A stretch of 64,000 bases of DNA from Anas platyrhynchos (lineage: Eukaryota > Chordata > Aves > Anseriformes > Anatidae), in contig NC_092593.1 in NCBI RefSeq assembly GCF_047663525.1, forward strand, positions 22,615,501 to 22,679,500, in the 5' to 3' direction. Both the position numbers and the translations under genes were made by a program. This document shows, one piece after another, positions 21,215 through 59,471 of this stretch. Every line of letters starts with the position of its first letter. The stretch's first letter is position 1. The notes under the pieces are model-generated. The model saw only the letters and a list, made by a program, of their open reading frames with translations. It did no database searches and was not told the origin of the DNA.

Positions 21215-21645
21215 GCCAGACCATGTTGCTATAAATCCATGGTGTCCTGAGTGCTGCTTGCAGTTCTGGTCCTCTAGTTTCAAAGGGAGGTTTGGAAAAG
21301 ACACAGGAGAAAACTGCAAAGACATCCAAGGTAGAGAATGACTTCTGTACCAGGAACAAATAGGTAAGAGTATGGCCCCCCAGCTAGAAGAGAAACCAGA
21401 GGGAGAAAGGGCTTTGGGCAGGGTTTGTAAAACGGTCTGGAGAAGATCAAAAACTACAGCTAGATCAATTAGCTTCACACTACTAAATACAGAAGCGATT
21501 CCTGTCACAAAAGCCCCATCGTCACAAGGCACAGGGGGCTGGCACTGCATCCCGGGGAGTGCTGCTGGATGCAAAAAAACGCTTCTCCCTAGGCACCTGC
21601 TGTTCAGAGACAGGCTGCTGGTCTGGATGGCCAACACAGCCACCT
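21215..21645 (+). mobile_element. Ancient CR1/L3-like LINE fragment (3' part), decayed
   Basis: The plus strand reads TGCTGCTTGCAGTTCTGGTC near 21252 and ends with a CTGGTCTGGATGGCC-type motif near 21620-21640. Both resemble conserved stretches of old amniote CR1-like elements: the C-terminal reverse transcriptase region and the 3' UTR respectively. The sequence between is heavily diverged. It leaves a 195-codon minus-strand open frame that I regard as accidental. The assignment is by remembered similarity only. Confidence 0.4.
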
Positions 21646-23050
21646 GTACGCAGCGCTCTGAATGCCCTTTTCTGGAAAACATTCCCCACAAAGAGCTTTC
21701 CTCGCTTCGCCTCTGGGTGACACCAGCTGCACTTTGTATATCTTACCGACGTCCTTTGTGCTGCCTGTCAGCTGCTTCAGTGCTTCATGATGGATGCCTT
21801 AATTTTATCTTGTTTTATTTGCATTTGTACTTCTTTTTAAATCACACCCCCTCGCCCACTCTCCTCCGCTAACCCGGCACCCAGCCCCCAGGTTTACATT
21901 TATCCTCCAGCAACATCCCTCCATCCACATAGCTCGGCAGGGCTCGTGTTGCAGCCGGCAGCTCCCATTGTCCCTGCGCTCTCATTTCAAAGGGGCGGCT
22001 GGCTGCTCCTCAGCCTTGCCCAGGGCCAGCAGCTGCTGCACGGCCAGCCACAGGCATGGCTGTGACGCCAACAACGCCCTTGGGTCCCACGGGCTCCATA
22101 ACGCAGTCCCTGAGTGCAACACAGTGCAGGCTCCTGAGCAGATGCAGGAGAGCAAAACCACTGCCTCCAGCAAATGGTAGCTGCTGGGTGACACGGGCTC
22201 GTGTCCCTTAAAAAGGCCTGGCTGTCTGCAACAAGCAGGATGGAGAAACTGCAGTACTTTATTTACAATCTTCAGATTATTTATATATAATTCCCACAGA
22301 GAAAAGCCTTTTCACATATGTTTAACTCCAAGGTTTCTGGCACAGTTTATGAAGACCTCCCCAGATCCCAGGCAAGCACAATGCTAGGGCAGAACAGGTT
22401 GCACTTACATAGGTTAAAAACAACACAAAAAACACAACTCCCTGCTATCCAAATTCAGGATATTGCTTCTATAATTCGCACATCAGGAACAAGCTCTGCA
22501 AAGGGATGCTGCCCACTCTAGCCTGAAGGAAGCCAGCTATGAACAAGCACCACTGCAGATAAGTCTTTTTGGCAGGGTGACACCACACAGCCCCATTACA
22601 AGTGAGCACAATGCCAAGTGCTTCTGACAGCGAGGAACACAAGATATTGACTGAAATATTTGTCATGATTTACAAGCACAAATGCAATTCCTGACTAGAG
22701 TGAGGGAAAGAGCAGGTGCAGGGGGCTCTGATGTCTGCAGGGGCCATGCAGGGGAAGCGGGAGTGAAGCTAACAAAGAGAGCAGAGATTACCTTGAACAA
22801 TGCTGCCACTAACGGGGCACTTACACCCCTGTTCCCCACGCTGCCCACCCCATTTTGTGGTGCCTTTGTTCATTTACCCCTTTGCAGAGGGTAAAGCCAC
22901 CTGCACCTCAGCCATCCCTCAGGGGTATGCGTGTTGCCACGTGGTGAGCTCAGCTGCTCATCACGATAGACTTGTTTCGAATTCCACTTGGTGGATGTTA
23001 CAGCAGGGAGAGTAAGGGCATAACAGCTGAAAATATTAGCAGTGTGTATT
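21646..23050. other. Intergenic between the two CR1 pieces
   Basis: I see no gene, RNA or clear repeat. Short open frames on both strands lack any recognisable domain. Confidence 0.4.
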
Positions 23051-23365
23051 CACAGAATCACAGAACTGTCTAGGTTGGAAGAGACCTCAAGCTCATTGAG
23101 TCCAACCTCTGACCTAACACTAACAAGTCCTCCACTAAACCATATCGCTAAGTTCAACATCTAAATGTCTTTTAAAGACCTCCAGGGATGGTGACTCCAC
23201 CACTTCCCTGGGCAGCCCACTCCAATGCCTCACAACCCTCTCAGTAAAGAAGTTCTTCCTAATATCCAACCTAAAACACCCCTGGCGCAACTTAGCCCAT
23301 TCCCCCTCGTCCTATCACCAGGCACGTGGGAGAACAGAGCAACCCCCACCTCGCTACAGCCTCCT

Positions 23366-24274
23366 TTAAGGTACCACCTGTACTCCCGCTCCATCCACTA
23401 ACCGTCCCAGTCCCCTAATGTCCCGTTTGATGGTCTTCAGGCTTCTCTCTTCAATGTCATCACTGCCAGCCTGGACTATTAAAAGAGGATAATAGTCAGA
23501 GGGGTGAACCAGGTTGGGAAGCTTTCTGGCAATGTCCCTGACCCTGGCCCCAGGGAGGCAGCAGACTTCCCTACGGGTAGGGTCAGGCTGACAAATAGGT
23601 CCCTCTGTTCCCCTGAGAAGGGAGTCGCCCACAACAATCACCCTTCTTTCTGTCCTGGTGGAGGCAGTCCTGAGGCGTGGAGTTGACTTCCTCGCCCTAG
23701 GCATCCTCCTGGGTAGACTTTCTACCTCTTCCTCATCTACCAGTCTCTCAAGCTCCAGGGCCTCAAACCTGTTGTGTAAGGGCACCTGGGAAGGTGGAGC
23801 CGGTAGGGGGGGCATCACCTGCGATGTCGAGCAGGGACCTGTCTCCATTCCTCCTCAACTCCTAGGTCTCCTGCCTCTGCCTGACAGCAACAGGTCCACT
23901 CCCATTTGGGATGTCTCACCTCGGTGCCAGTCCTTCAGACCGCGCAGGGAGTTGCTCCACTAGTCTATCGCCTACTCACACTCCCTGATATCCCTCAACC
24001 TCTCGACCTCCTCCTTGAGTTCTGCCACAAGGCGGACCAGGTCGTCCACCTGCTCGCACCTCACGCACGCAGTCTCTCTGCCCCCCACGGGTGGTAGCAA
24101 CAGGCTCAGGCACTCCCTGCACCCGGAGACCTGAACTGCCGCAGTTTTGAGCAGGCAGTCGGTCTGGGTGTGTACAGACTTCCTGGAGAGCGCTGTGCCT
24201 GGTGTACACCATTGCAGCTGAGCTAGCGCTAGACCGCCGTTAGAGGAGGTGTTCGTATGGGCGGGGGGGAGCAC
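23366..24274 (-). pseudogene. CR1 ORF1 remnant (Cys-rich/coiled coil plus SGNH esterase)
   Basis: A single minus-strand reading frame spans about 300 codons but is broken by three in-frame stops: TAG at 23972-23974, TAG at 23960-23962 and TGA at 23855-23857. The first part has two CxxC pairs (CREC, CVRC) and a short heptad-like helix rich in L, E and V. The second part has VVGDSLLRG (GDS at about 23621-23629), the block I motif of SGNH hydrolases, as known for ORF1 proteins of CR1 elements. The frame ends just after QVV, where the element is joined to its 3' part, so the C-terminal catalytic Asp/His block is missing. It is non-functional. Confidence 0.7.
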
Positions 24275-24289
24275 TCTGCCCTCCCTGCT

Positions 24290-24431
24290 CGCCCTAACTG
24301 CTGCACCACGCCCTAACTACCGTGCCACGCCCTGCCACGCCCTAACTGCCCTGCCACGCCCTAACTGCCACACCACGCCCTAACTACCGAGCCACGCCCT
24401 GCCACACCCTAACTGCCGTGCCACGCCCTGT
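24290..24431 (-). repeat. Tandem GGGCGTGG(C) array in the CR1 5' region
   Basis: About nine copies of a 10-19 base unit, on the plus strand CCACGCCCTAACTGCC or the short form CCACGCCCTG. On the element's sense strand each contains GGGCGTGG, a KLF/Sp1-type box, and many are preceded by TTAGGG. Its position at the 5' end of the LINE suggests a promoter array. Confidence 0.8.
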
Positions 24432-24679
24432 TTGCCAGTCCTGGTCACTGCGCTCCTGCTCACTCACGCTCCCTAGGGGCAGCTTTTGAACAGCCGGGGA
24501 GGGGGCGCTGCTGGCTCCACCTACACCTCCTTCTCACCTCGTTCACCTCCCTTACAAGGGCTGCCGGGTCCTGGCGGCTCCCTCGAGTGGGCTCGGTGCC
24601 GGAAAAATTAGCCCTGCCTGTCTGATCCCCCGCTCTGCTGCAGAACGTGTCTGCCCCGGAGCTGATCGCTTCAGAAGTG

Positions 24680-24715
24680 GCAATAATATAATAAATAATA
24701 TATATATATAATTTT
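24680..24715. repeat. AT-rich simple repeat at the CR1 5' boundary
   Basis: AATAATATAATAAATAATATATATATAT-like sequence abutting the GC-rich LINE end. It may mark the insertion site. Confidence 0.7.
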
Positions 24716-27700
24716 AAGCTTGCAAATGCAGTAGATGCAGATTATAATATAGTTTGACATCAGAAGAGCAGCATTGCTGGTGACAGCAGCTCATGGCCAT
24801 GCTGGATAGGAGAAGGCAGCTGTCTGGTCACCATGTGGACTGGCCACGTGCTGGTTACCCCTCCAGCTACACGCAGCAGGGCACGCATCCCGCTGGGAGC
24901 CACCTCCCACAGCCAGCCACTGCTCACAGTCACCACCAGGTCACAACAGGTGAGCAACAAGGGGTGGTGGGCACAGCACCGCATTTCAGAGGCCGCTGTT
25001 GGGAGCCATCTCTTGGCAGAGCACAAAAGGAATAGATATTTTCAGCGCATTCAAGGAATTAGCAAATCCAGAGATCCTAACAGACCGTACTTCTCCTGCT
25101 TAGCCCAGTGCACATAAGAACATGCTAAGCATTTGTAGACATCATCTTGAATTGGTATGTAGGATTTAATCTACAATTTTAAAAATATAAAGTTGCAGCT
25201 TTCCATAATGAGCCATCCTGCAGATGTATTTTATTCCCAGTGATGTTCGTGGCAATTTGTTTTCAGCATTTCTTTTGTTTTCTACTGCCCAAGCCCAAAG
25301 AATTAAGATACCAAGTACTCGGGTCAACAGCATGGTTGTAACCTCTGTGGTTACAGAGCTGGCATGTTGTAGCACAGACACAGTGCACATTTACCTCATC
25401 AGAAAGAAGCATGCTTCTGGAAAGAGTGCTGTGAGGACAGCAAAGGGCTGACACGTTCCCTCACAACAACCTTCCTGCACTGCAGAGCTCCTCAGACACT
25501 GCTGGTGTGCTTAGGGGAATCTCAGTTATGCTTGGATGGGGTTGGGCGACACCTGTATGAAAATGATTAAAGTCCCTGCCCCTCCCCAGAAGGGCAAACC
25601 TCCCTCTGGAAGCCTCCTACATCTCTGCAAAATGCACTCGGCCTGACACAAACCACCACTACTGCCTGTTACTGCAGAAAGCTCCCATGCAAGAGACTTG
25701 TTCTAGGGAGATAAATACAGAGCAAAACAGCAATCAGATCTGAACTGTTACTCTATGACTGAAGCAGGAAGTCCCTCACTCCTCTGCCCAGAAGCTCTGT
25801 TCCTCCAGTGCCCAGACAAACATCATGCAGCTGTACAGGCCAGGCCAGTGAGGCAGAAAACACACCCAGGCTTCACTCTATTTAGACACATTCAGATCAC
25901 TGTGACAAACTGGTGCCAAGCCAAGCTCATTACCCCCAAAGCCATCCCTGGGGCTTGTTCTGAGCTTCACCCATAGCCACCAAGCACAAGTTCTCTCTCT
26001 GCAGACATAGAAAACCCTGCAAGGCACAGAAGTGACAGATGAAAGTAAAATTGGCCAGAGAGTGTCCCAGGGCTGACCTGGGGGCCCAGTGGGCACTGCC
26101 AGCCCTGTCACGTGCTGACTAGGCCGTCACCTAGGCAAGGGTTAATCAAGCGTTGGGCACCCAAGGGCTCTCTGAGATGCATCTGCCTCAGGATATGGCC
26201 TTGTATCATTATATTATGTTTTGGGTACATATCTGATGCAAATTTGCTTTTATAATACAAAGCTGAGTTACTACAAGTGTTGAGAGCAGAGCTTGGCACT
26301 GCATGACTTCTGGAAATGCATCTATCACCTGCATGCCACTGCATACAGAAGCTTTCACAAGAAAGGCAGCATTTGGCCTGAAGGAGCTCTCTGGATCCTC
26401 ACATTTACATGTTTAAATACACATCTGTTTTAAAATAAGGATTGATTCTCTGTCAGAGTAACTGCAGTGCAGACCATTCACTTACAGCACTACACAAAAG
26501 CAAGCTGCTTGTTCAGCTCCTGTGGGACCTGACACATTTCGGCCTGTATGCTGTATTTCAGAGTTTTCCTAGAGACATTTTTGGGGAGCTCCCCTGAGCA
26601 GCCAGTGGAAAGGAGAACTGGCAGTGTGGGAAGCACGTTTCACTGCTTAGCTCCTTCTTTTACCCAGTCCACCAGAAAGTCACATCATCCCAGCTCATCA
26701 CTGACACACGCTCTTCTGAGTGCAGGCCCACAAGGACAGCACTGGCCACAACCATCCCTACCAGTGCCATCCCTACCAAGCACAGAAGCAGCTGGCTACC
26801 GGAGCACCCCACAGCACGTACCCCACACGGCCAGCTCCATCTTGGAGCACAGAGTTGCCCTGGAGGTCTGCATGCCACAAAGTGCTCGCACACCACAGCC
26901 AGAGCCATCCCCATCACTCCTGGGGAAAGCACAACAGGATAAAATTTATGACCTTGCAAAACACCTCCATGAACCTGTGGGAGCCCCAAGGCACCTTGTT
27001 TTGTGCTAGCAAGTCTTTCATGGCCAGTGTTAGCTGAGTAAACACCATGCAAAGCGAGTCTATTTTATTTTGAGTTCTGAAACTACCTGGCAGAGCACTC
27101 TCCCTTCTCGCACCAGGCTCTCCCTCCCCAAGCCCTTGCTGGTCCCAGAAAGCACGTAGGAGGGATATCTGCAAAGTATCCATCTCACCTACGGCTACGG
27201 GTGAAGGCAGCACCCCCTTCATGGCAGCATTTGGGGCAGGAGGTTCGGCTCCCAGGGGCTAAGCCCTGCTCCTTCCCATGGCAGGCCTGCCTTTGTGGGG
27301 TGTACTTCGACAGCCACTGACTCTGTGCCAAAATACACACTTTTATTGCTTACCTTGGGATCTTTGCCAGTACTCGCACAGCTTTTTGCTGGTAATGAAT
27401 GGAAAATACTGGCTTCTGTGGTTCCTGTTGTGCAGCTCTCACCTGCCACGCTCCAGGTTTATTTTGCCCCCTTGCAGGCTGCAAGCTCTTTGCCACATTT
27501 GTCCTCTGCATTGGCCAACAGTGAGCTTACAGGTTGTGTTTATAACTGAAGAGGAGAAAAAATACCCTCTACTGAAGAAATGCTTTCAAACAGATAGCCA
27601 AAGGATTAAAAAAATAACACCACCGTGCTGGAATACAGGCTGCAGTGAGCGGTGGCTGCACGGCCTGGCAGCCTCATGTGTGAAGCAGGGGCCAGGAGGT

Positions 27701-30700
27701 CGCTTCCACTCTGTGAAGTCCATGCTGACTCTGTGTTTGGGAGTGCACGTGAAGCCAAATTCCCGATTTCCCTGCTTGCTAGTATTTGGGATTTGACAGA
27801 AGTTCAAAACCTCACATTCAAGACAGTTGGGGAAATAGTACACACAAAACAGCACAGGGAGCAATGGAAGTGTAACATAAACAGTGCAGGAGCTAAAGCA
27901 GCACAAGAGAAACTGGCATTGAAACAAAGAGGTTTTACCAGTCTGAATAATGTCTATTTTTCAGATTAGCCTAACTGGGAAGTTTGTCTACCTAGGAGAC
28001 AATGGCTGCATCCAAGGCACTTTATGCAAAGACTTGGTGGTCTCTCTCTACTTCCTCCTCTTCCTGCACCCTCTCCACACACAGGTGAGCGACACTCGGT
28101 GACGGACACTGGGAAGGATGTGGCACCGGCAGCAGCTGCTCCAGTAGGCCATGACAGCGCTGAGGGCCTCATTCTTCTGGCTGCTTTCAGCACACTCACA
28201 TGCCAGCGTAATGAGGGGGAAAAAGGAAAAAAGTCACTGATTATTACTCAGGCCATGGTGCAGAGAGTCCAAGAGAAGACAGCATCTGTCCTGGTTCTTA
28301 TTGTATCTCTTCACGTAAATAGAAGCAGACAAAGAAACAAAGGTGGCTTCTCTGACCAGAGCCCAGCAAGCAGTAGCAGTTCAGCTAGGCCGAGGCTCGC
28401 TGATGAAGTTGCTCAGTAATAGAAGTCTTGGGGGTAGATGTCACAGCAGAACAGTTTCGTGCTAAATTCTTCTGGGCTTAGTGAGTGATCTTCCCAGTGA
28501 GAGCTACAATACACCGCCATAAGAATAACAATAATAATAAAAAAAAAAAGAAGGTAATTTTGATAATTTGGACTGTCCTATTTGCATTACTGATGCAGCG
28601 TGGAAAAAGAAGCAGAGAAGCAGCTCAAATTTCAAATTCTAAAATTCATAGCAAGAACAACAAACTGCAGGCAATATAGCTCTTGAAAATGAATCCTGGT
28701 TGGCTGCCAAACGTATTTTTCAAAACAATGCCTAATTGCCTCAGGAAATACATTAATCAAAGTGTCCCAGAGGCCCGAGAATCATTTGCTGCAATCCACT
28801 GAGGCAGGGTAGTGATAAAGACCTGAGTAATGTGAGGAGCTATGCATGTCCTTGAGACAAAACACTTACGTGAGGGGCAGGAAAGGATGCCCAACTAAGA
28901 GGTCTTAAACAAATTCCTCAGGCAGCTCATTGACATCGCTCTTCGGAGAGATCAAACAAGAACAAATAGCACTCTGGCCACAAGGCCAGGAATAGAAATT
29001 AGAGCAGCTCACGACTCGTGCTGTCCAAACTGATGTACAGAAGGTGGCACCAAGAAGCAGCCCGTGCAGGGAGCAGATCAGGCCAGCACAGGGAAGCCCT
29101 CAGCCCACGCAGGGGCTCTGTAGAGCCAGTCAGAGGCAGACTGTGGCCTGGCTGGCGGCACCAGGGAGCCCAACACCCAGGCTCGAGGCTGACTGGGGTG
29201 CACACTGGCACGGCCAGCCCTGTGCACTGACCCAGGCACCGCAGCGAGCCCCAGCTTTCCACAGCGTGCTCTCTAGCACATCTTGGCTGTTCACTTGTGC
29301 TGCTGTTAGTGTGCACCCAAGGCACAGCGAGCTCCTTCCTTACATGACTTGCTCAGCAATCATTTTAATCCACAACACACTTCCTAACCCCTCTTCTCTT
29401 GCATTACATAAGCTTTCTAAGTCTGGTGTGCAGTTGCTAAGCAGTAATTTTGCATGACAAAAGAAGAAATCCATGATTGCTAGGTTCACCAATTTTTATT
29501 TTTTTCTCCTTTTTTCTCCTCCAAACATTGCAGAACTTTCATCAGCAGGCAAAAACAAGGTTGAGAACAGGGCGAGCACATCATAGCTGCCTTCTAGGAG
29601 CCTTTACTTCCTACTTAGTCGTTGGGGCAGGAAAACTTTGGTATAGTACAAAACTGCTTATGATACATTTTCTATCCTGCCAGTTAATCTGGGACAAGCA
29701 GAAGTTCCCATCTGGGTGCCAGAGGCAGCTTGCTTCCCCATCCCCCTGGTGCAGGGCATGGCCGGTCCCAGCAGTGTACATTCATCCAGGTGAGCAGCAA
29801 CCCCACACAACTCAGCACCCTCAGACACCGGATGTGTGGGGACCTCCAAGTTTTCTCCTCTGCTAGAAGTGTTGACCCGCTACCACCGAAAGGTTTCCTT
29901 TCTCACCCTGAGACTCACAGTTATGCCCCATTCATAGCCCTAAATATTTTTCCCCAACAGTTCCAATGCTTATTTTTCATAAGACTAAGTCATTCCCTGC
30001 CTCAATCATTTTTAATAATTTTATCTTCCTTTGTCCTCAGTGAAAGATCTGCTTTCCTTCAGATCCCACTCAAGTCCCTTTACCACTACCACCCTCTTGT
30101 ACTTGTTTCCAATGCTTCTCATTTCTTCATTAGAAGTCCAAGGAAGGATTTTTTCCTCATGTCCCCCCCTCCTGCTTCCCCCTGTGCCCTTTTTGGTGTC
30201 CAGCACCCCCACCATGCCATCAGATACAGGTCCTGCAGCACTGGAAACCCTAAGGTCAACTCACAAACTACAGATAATGTTTATTCATTGTGGAAGTCAA
30301 TTCATTTAAGGAACAAATAGAGTCAATGATGACCTTTGCTACCAGCAGACCTAGGTTATTTTATCTTCATTTAAGTAGTATGAGTACCAGGAGTACTAGC
30401 TTCTGTATTTCCGTAAAAAGTTGAATAAGTATAACCTAACGTGATTGCCTATATGCACGTGCAAAATGCTTTCTTGGTTGGCAAAAAGAAGTACTAAGCC
30501 TACTACAAAGACAACACTTATTTGTGTACTACCTGCTTGAGTGGTTATCACTCAGGAAAGACAATTTCCTTAGGATAGTAACTAAAATGATAACAAGACT
30601 GAAATGGGGGCTCTAACTAGACACTTAACATGAAATGACAATTAAGTAAAAGCGAGTAATTTTTTTTTAGCTGAAGCAGCAGTGAATGGGGGACACTTAG

Positions 30701-31800
30701 GGCCATCAGGCAACACAGGGGTGAGGGAAAACCTCCCACATTGTGGGGACAGTGGGAGGGGAAAAAAAAAAAGTGGGGGGATGATGCCTTCCATCCGCTG
30801 AAAGCCTCTCCCTGCTCTGTCCCTTCCATCAGCCCCACAGCAGCCACCCAGCCCAGACCAACGCTCGCCATGCACTTACCCGTGGGCATCCCCAGCTTCG
30901 CCCTCTTCCTTCTGGAAGCCTTTGCTCCTCACTTTTCCAGGAGGGCTGCTCCTCCCCTTCCTGGCAGAAAGGCTGTGGTGCAGAGACGCTACTTATTGCT
31001 CACAGGAAGGGAGACCAGCTGGTTGCAACTGCAGAATGATTCCTTCTCCTCCTGGTGCCTGAGGGGAGGGAATGGGTAAAACCTCCAAGCAGCCTCACCT
31101 GGTTGCTCTCCTCTGGAGCAGGTGTTGGGAGAGGTGCCCAACCAAAGCACCTCCCCTATCCCTAGTACCTTATGGTATCTTTCTTCCCCACAGGGCCCTG
31201 CTTAAGTGCCCAAAATTCACTTACTCCTTTCTCCTTTTTCTCTTCAATTATTGCCAACCCTTCAAGCTGGGACTTGGGCTTCCACTTTTGACTTCCACTT
31301 TCCTCAAAGCTGCTGTTTCATCCTCACCCCGACTTCAGTGCAAAGCAAGTACTCTGTAAGGTATTTGCATTTGGAATTTGGTGGTGTATCCACCTACTCA
31401 GGGCATCTATAGCTGTGTAATGGTGAACTGCAACACCAGTTTGTATATAGTTAATTACAGCAGTATACATCATTTATGAAGGAGTAGATAGCTTGATGGT
31501 ATCTTTTTTTTGGTTTACTTAAGAGTTCTGAAGCATTCTGTAGAAGCACCCCGGACAATGAAGAAAGAAAATTTCAAACGAAATATAAGGAGAATTTCCT
31601 GGGAACCTTAACAAAGTATCAGGCCCTGAAGTATTTAGATCAGAGTGGTCTTGTCAGAAATTGTAAAGACCTAACGTGTTTCTTTTAATTCAGAGGCTGT
31701 TCAGTGTGAAAGTTATCAATGTAAACAGTGAAACAAACAGCATTTTTGAAGCATGTTCATTAAGTACAAATAAATAGCTTGGTGTTAGAGTTCTAAAAGC
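24716..31800. other. Intergenic between CHN1 3' end and CHRNA1 promoter
   Basis: About 7 kb without a recognisable exon, RNA gene or transposon. Minor items are a 13-base imperfect tandem duplication (CCATCCCTACCAG) at about 26752-26778 and an A-rich tract at 28530-28550. Muscle enhancers of CHRNA1 could lie here but cannot be recognised by eye. Confidence 0.45.
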
Positions 31801-31804
31801 AAAA

Positions 31805-32543
31805 TTTAATAAATTAATATATGCATGCCAGATAAAAATACAAAATTACAATTGAAATAGCAATCATAATAAAGGAACACTGCTCAGCATTGCAGATTTC
31901 ACTGCAACCACCATAAACATCATGGAGAATTACTTAAAGTAACATTTAAAGTACATGTTTTGTTTCTGTTAAAAACAAATTACTATATGATGAAAAAACT
32001 GAAAGAAAACCAAGAACAAATCAGCCAAAAAAGTGGCAGAGAATGATATGAAGTGTCAATAAACTGCCAGAGGCTCAATTTCACATAAGTCGGCCTTCTT
32101 TTTAGTATCAGAAACCAATTACATAGAACATAAAAGCAAATTCACAACAGGTTTACACTGAGAAACATGCTGAATTACAACCACAAACTATCCAGAACAA
32201 AGATGCTGCACCAGATCAGTTGTTTTCTTCATGGAATGATTCTCACCAGAGCAGGGAGAACAGGGAGCAAATCATGCAATAGCTGTAGGCTTCTTGTTTT
32301 TTATTTTCACATGATAAACACCCAGGATTACTAGTACTGGAAAGTATGTGTTAACCTTTTTCAACATCAGCTGAATGGCACTACAGAAATGACAAAGAGT
32401 TCCTTCATTTTTATCCTGAATACATCGAAAGCTCTAGCAAATATGGAATGCAGCGACGAGAGCCATTAAATTACTTTAAAATATTCCTTCATCCATAGAA
32501 CACTGTTGCTTCCTTTTTTTTTATTACAAAACCCCCAAAATAT
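31805..32543 (-). other. CHN1: CHN1 3' UTR (probable extent)
   Basis: AT-rich sequence follows the stop codon. Minus-strand poly(A) signals are AATAAA at 32300-32305 and ATTAAA at 31805-31810; another AATAAA at 32520-32525 is only 20 bases past the stop and unlikely to be used alone. The true 3' end could lie further left. Confidence 0.4.

Positions 32544-59471
<26,928 letters not shown>

Larger units (their letters stand above)
23051..24660 (-). mobile_element. CR1 LINE, 5' and 3' ends present, ORF2 deleted
   Basis: The minus-strand 3' end carries two ATTCTGTG units (23051-23066), the hallmark CR1 terminus. Just inside lies the end of the CR1 reverse transcriptase reading frame ([15 protein letters not shown] coding near 23250). 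Instead of the rest of ORF2, the sequence jumps near 23365 to a decayed ORF1, then to a GC-rich 5' region with tandem GGGCGTGG boxes. Most bird CR1 copies are 5'-truncated, so a copy with a 5' end but no ORF2 is unusual and implies an internal deletion of roughly the whole polymerase. The left boundary is clear; the right one is placed where GC-rich sequence gives way to an AT repeat. No obvious target-site duplication was seen. Confidence 0.8.

Noticed and set aside
21104..21691. A 195-codon minus-strand open frame
   Set aside because: It has no recognisable domain and lies antisense to what looks like a decayed CR1-like fragment.
24290..24431. CRISPR array or telomeric repeat
   Set aside because: Units are 10-19 bases without unique spacers, and TTAGGG occurs only as part of a longer unit inside a LINE.
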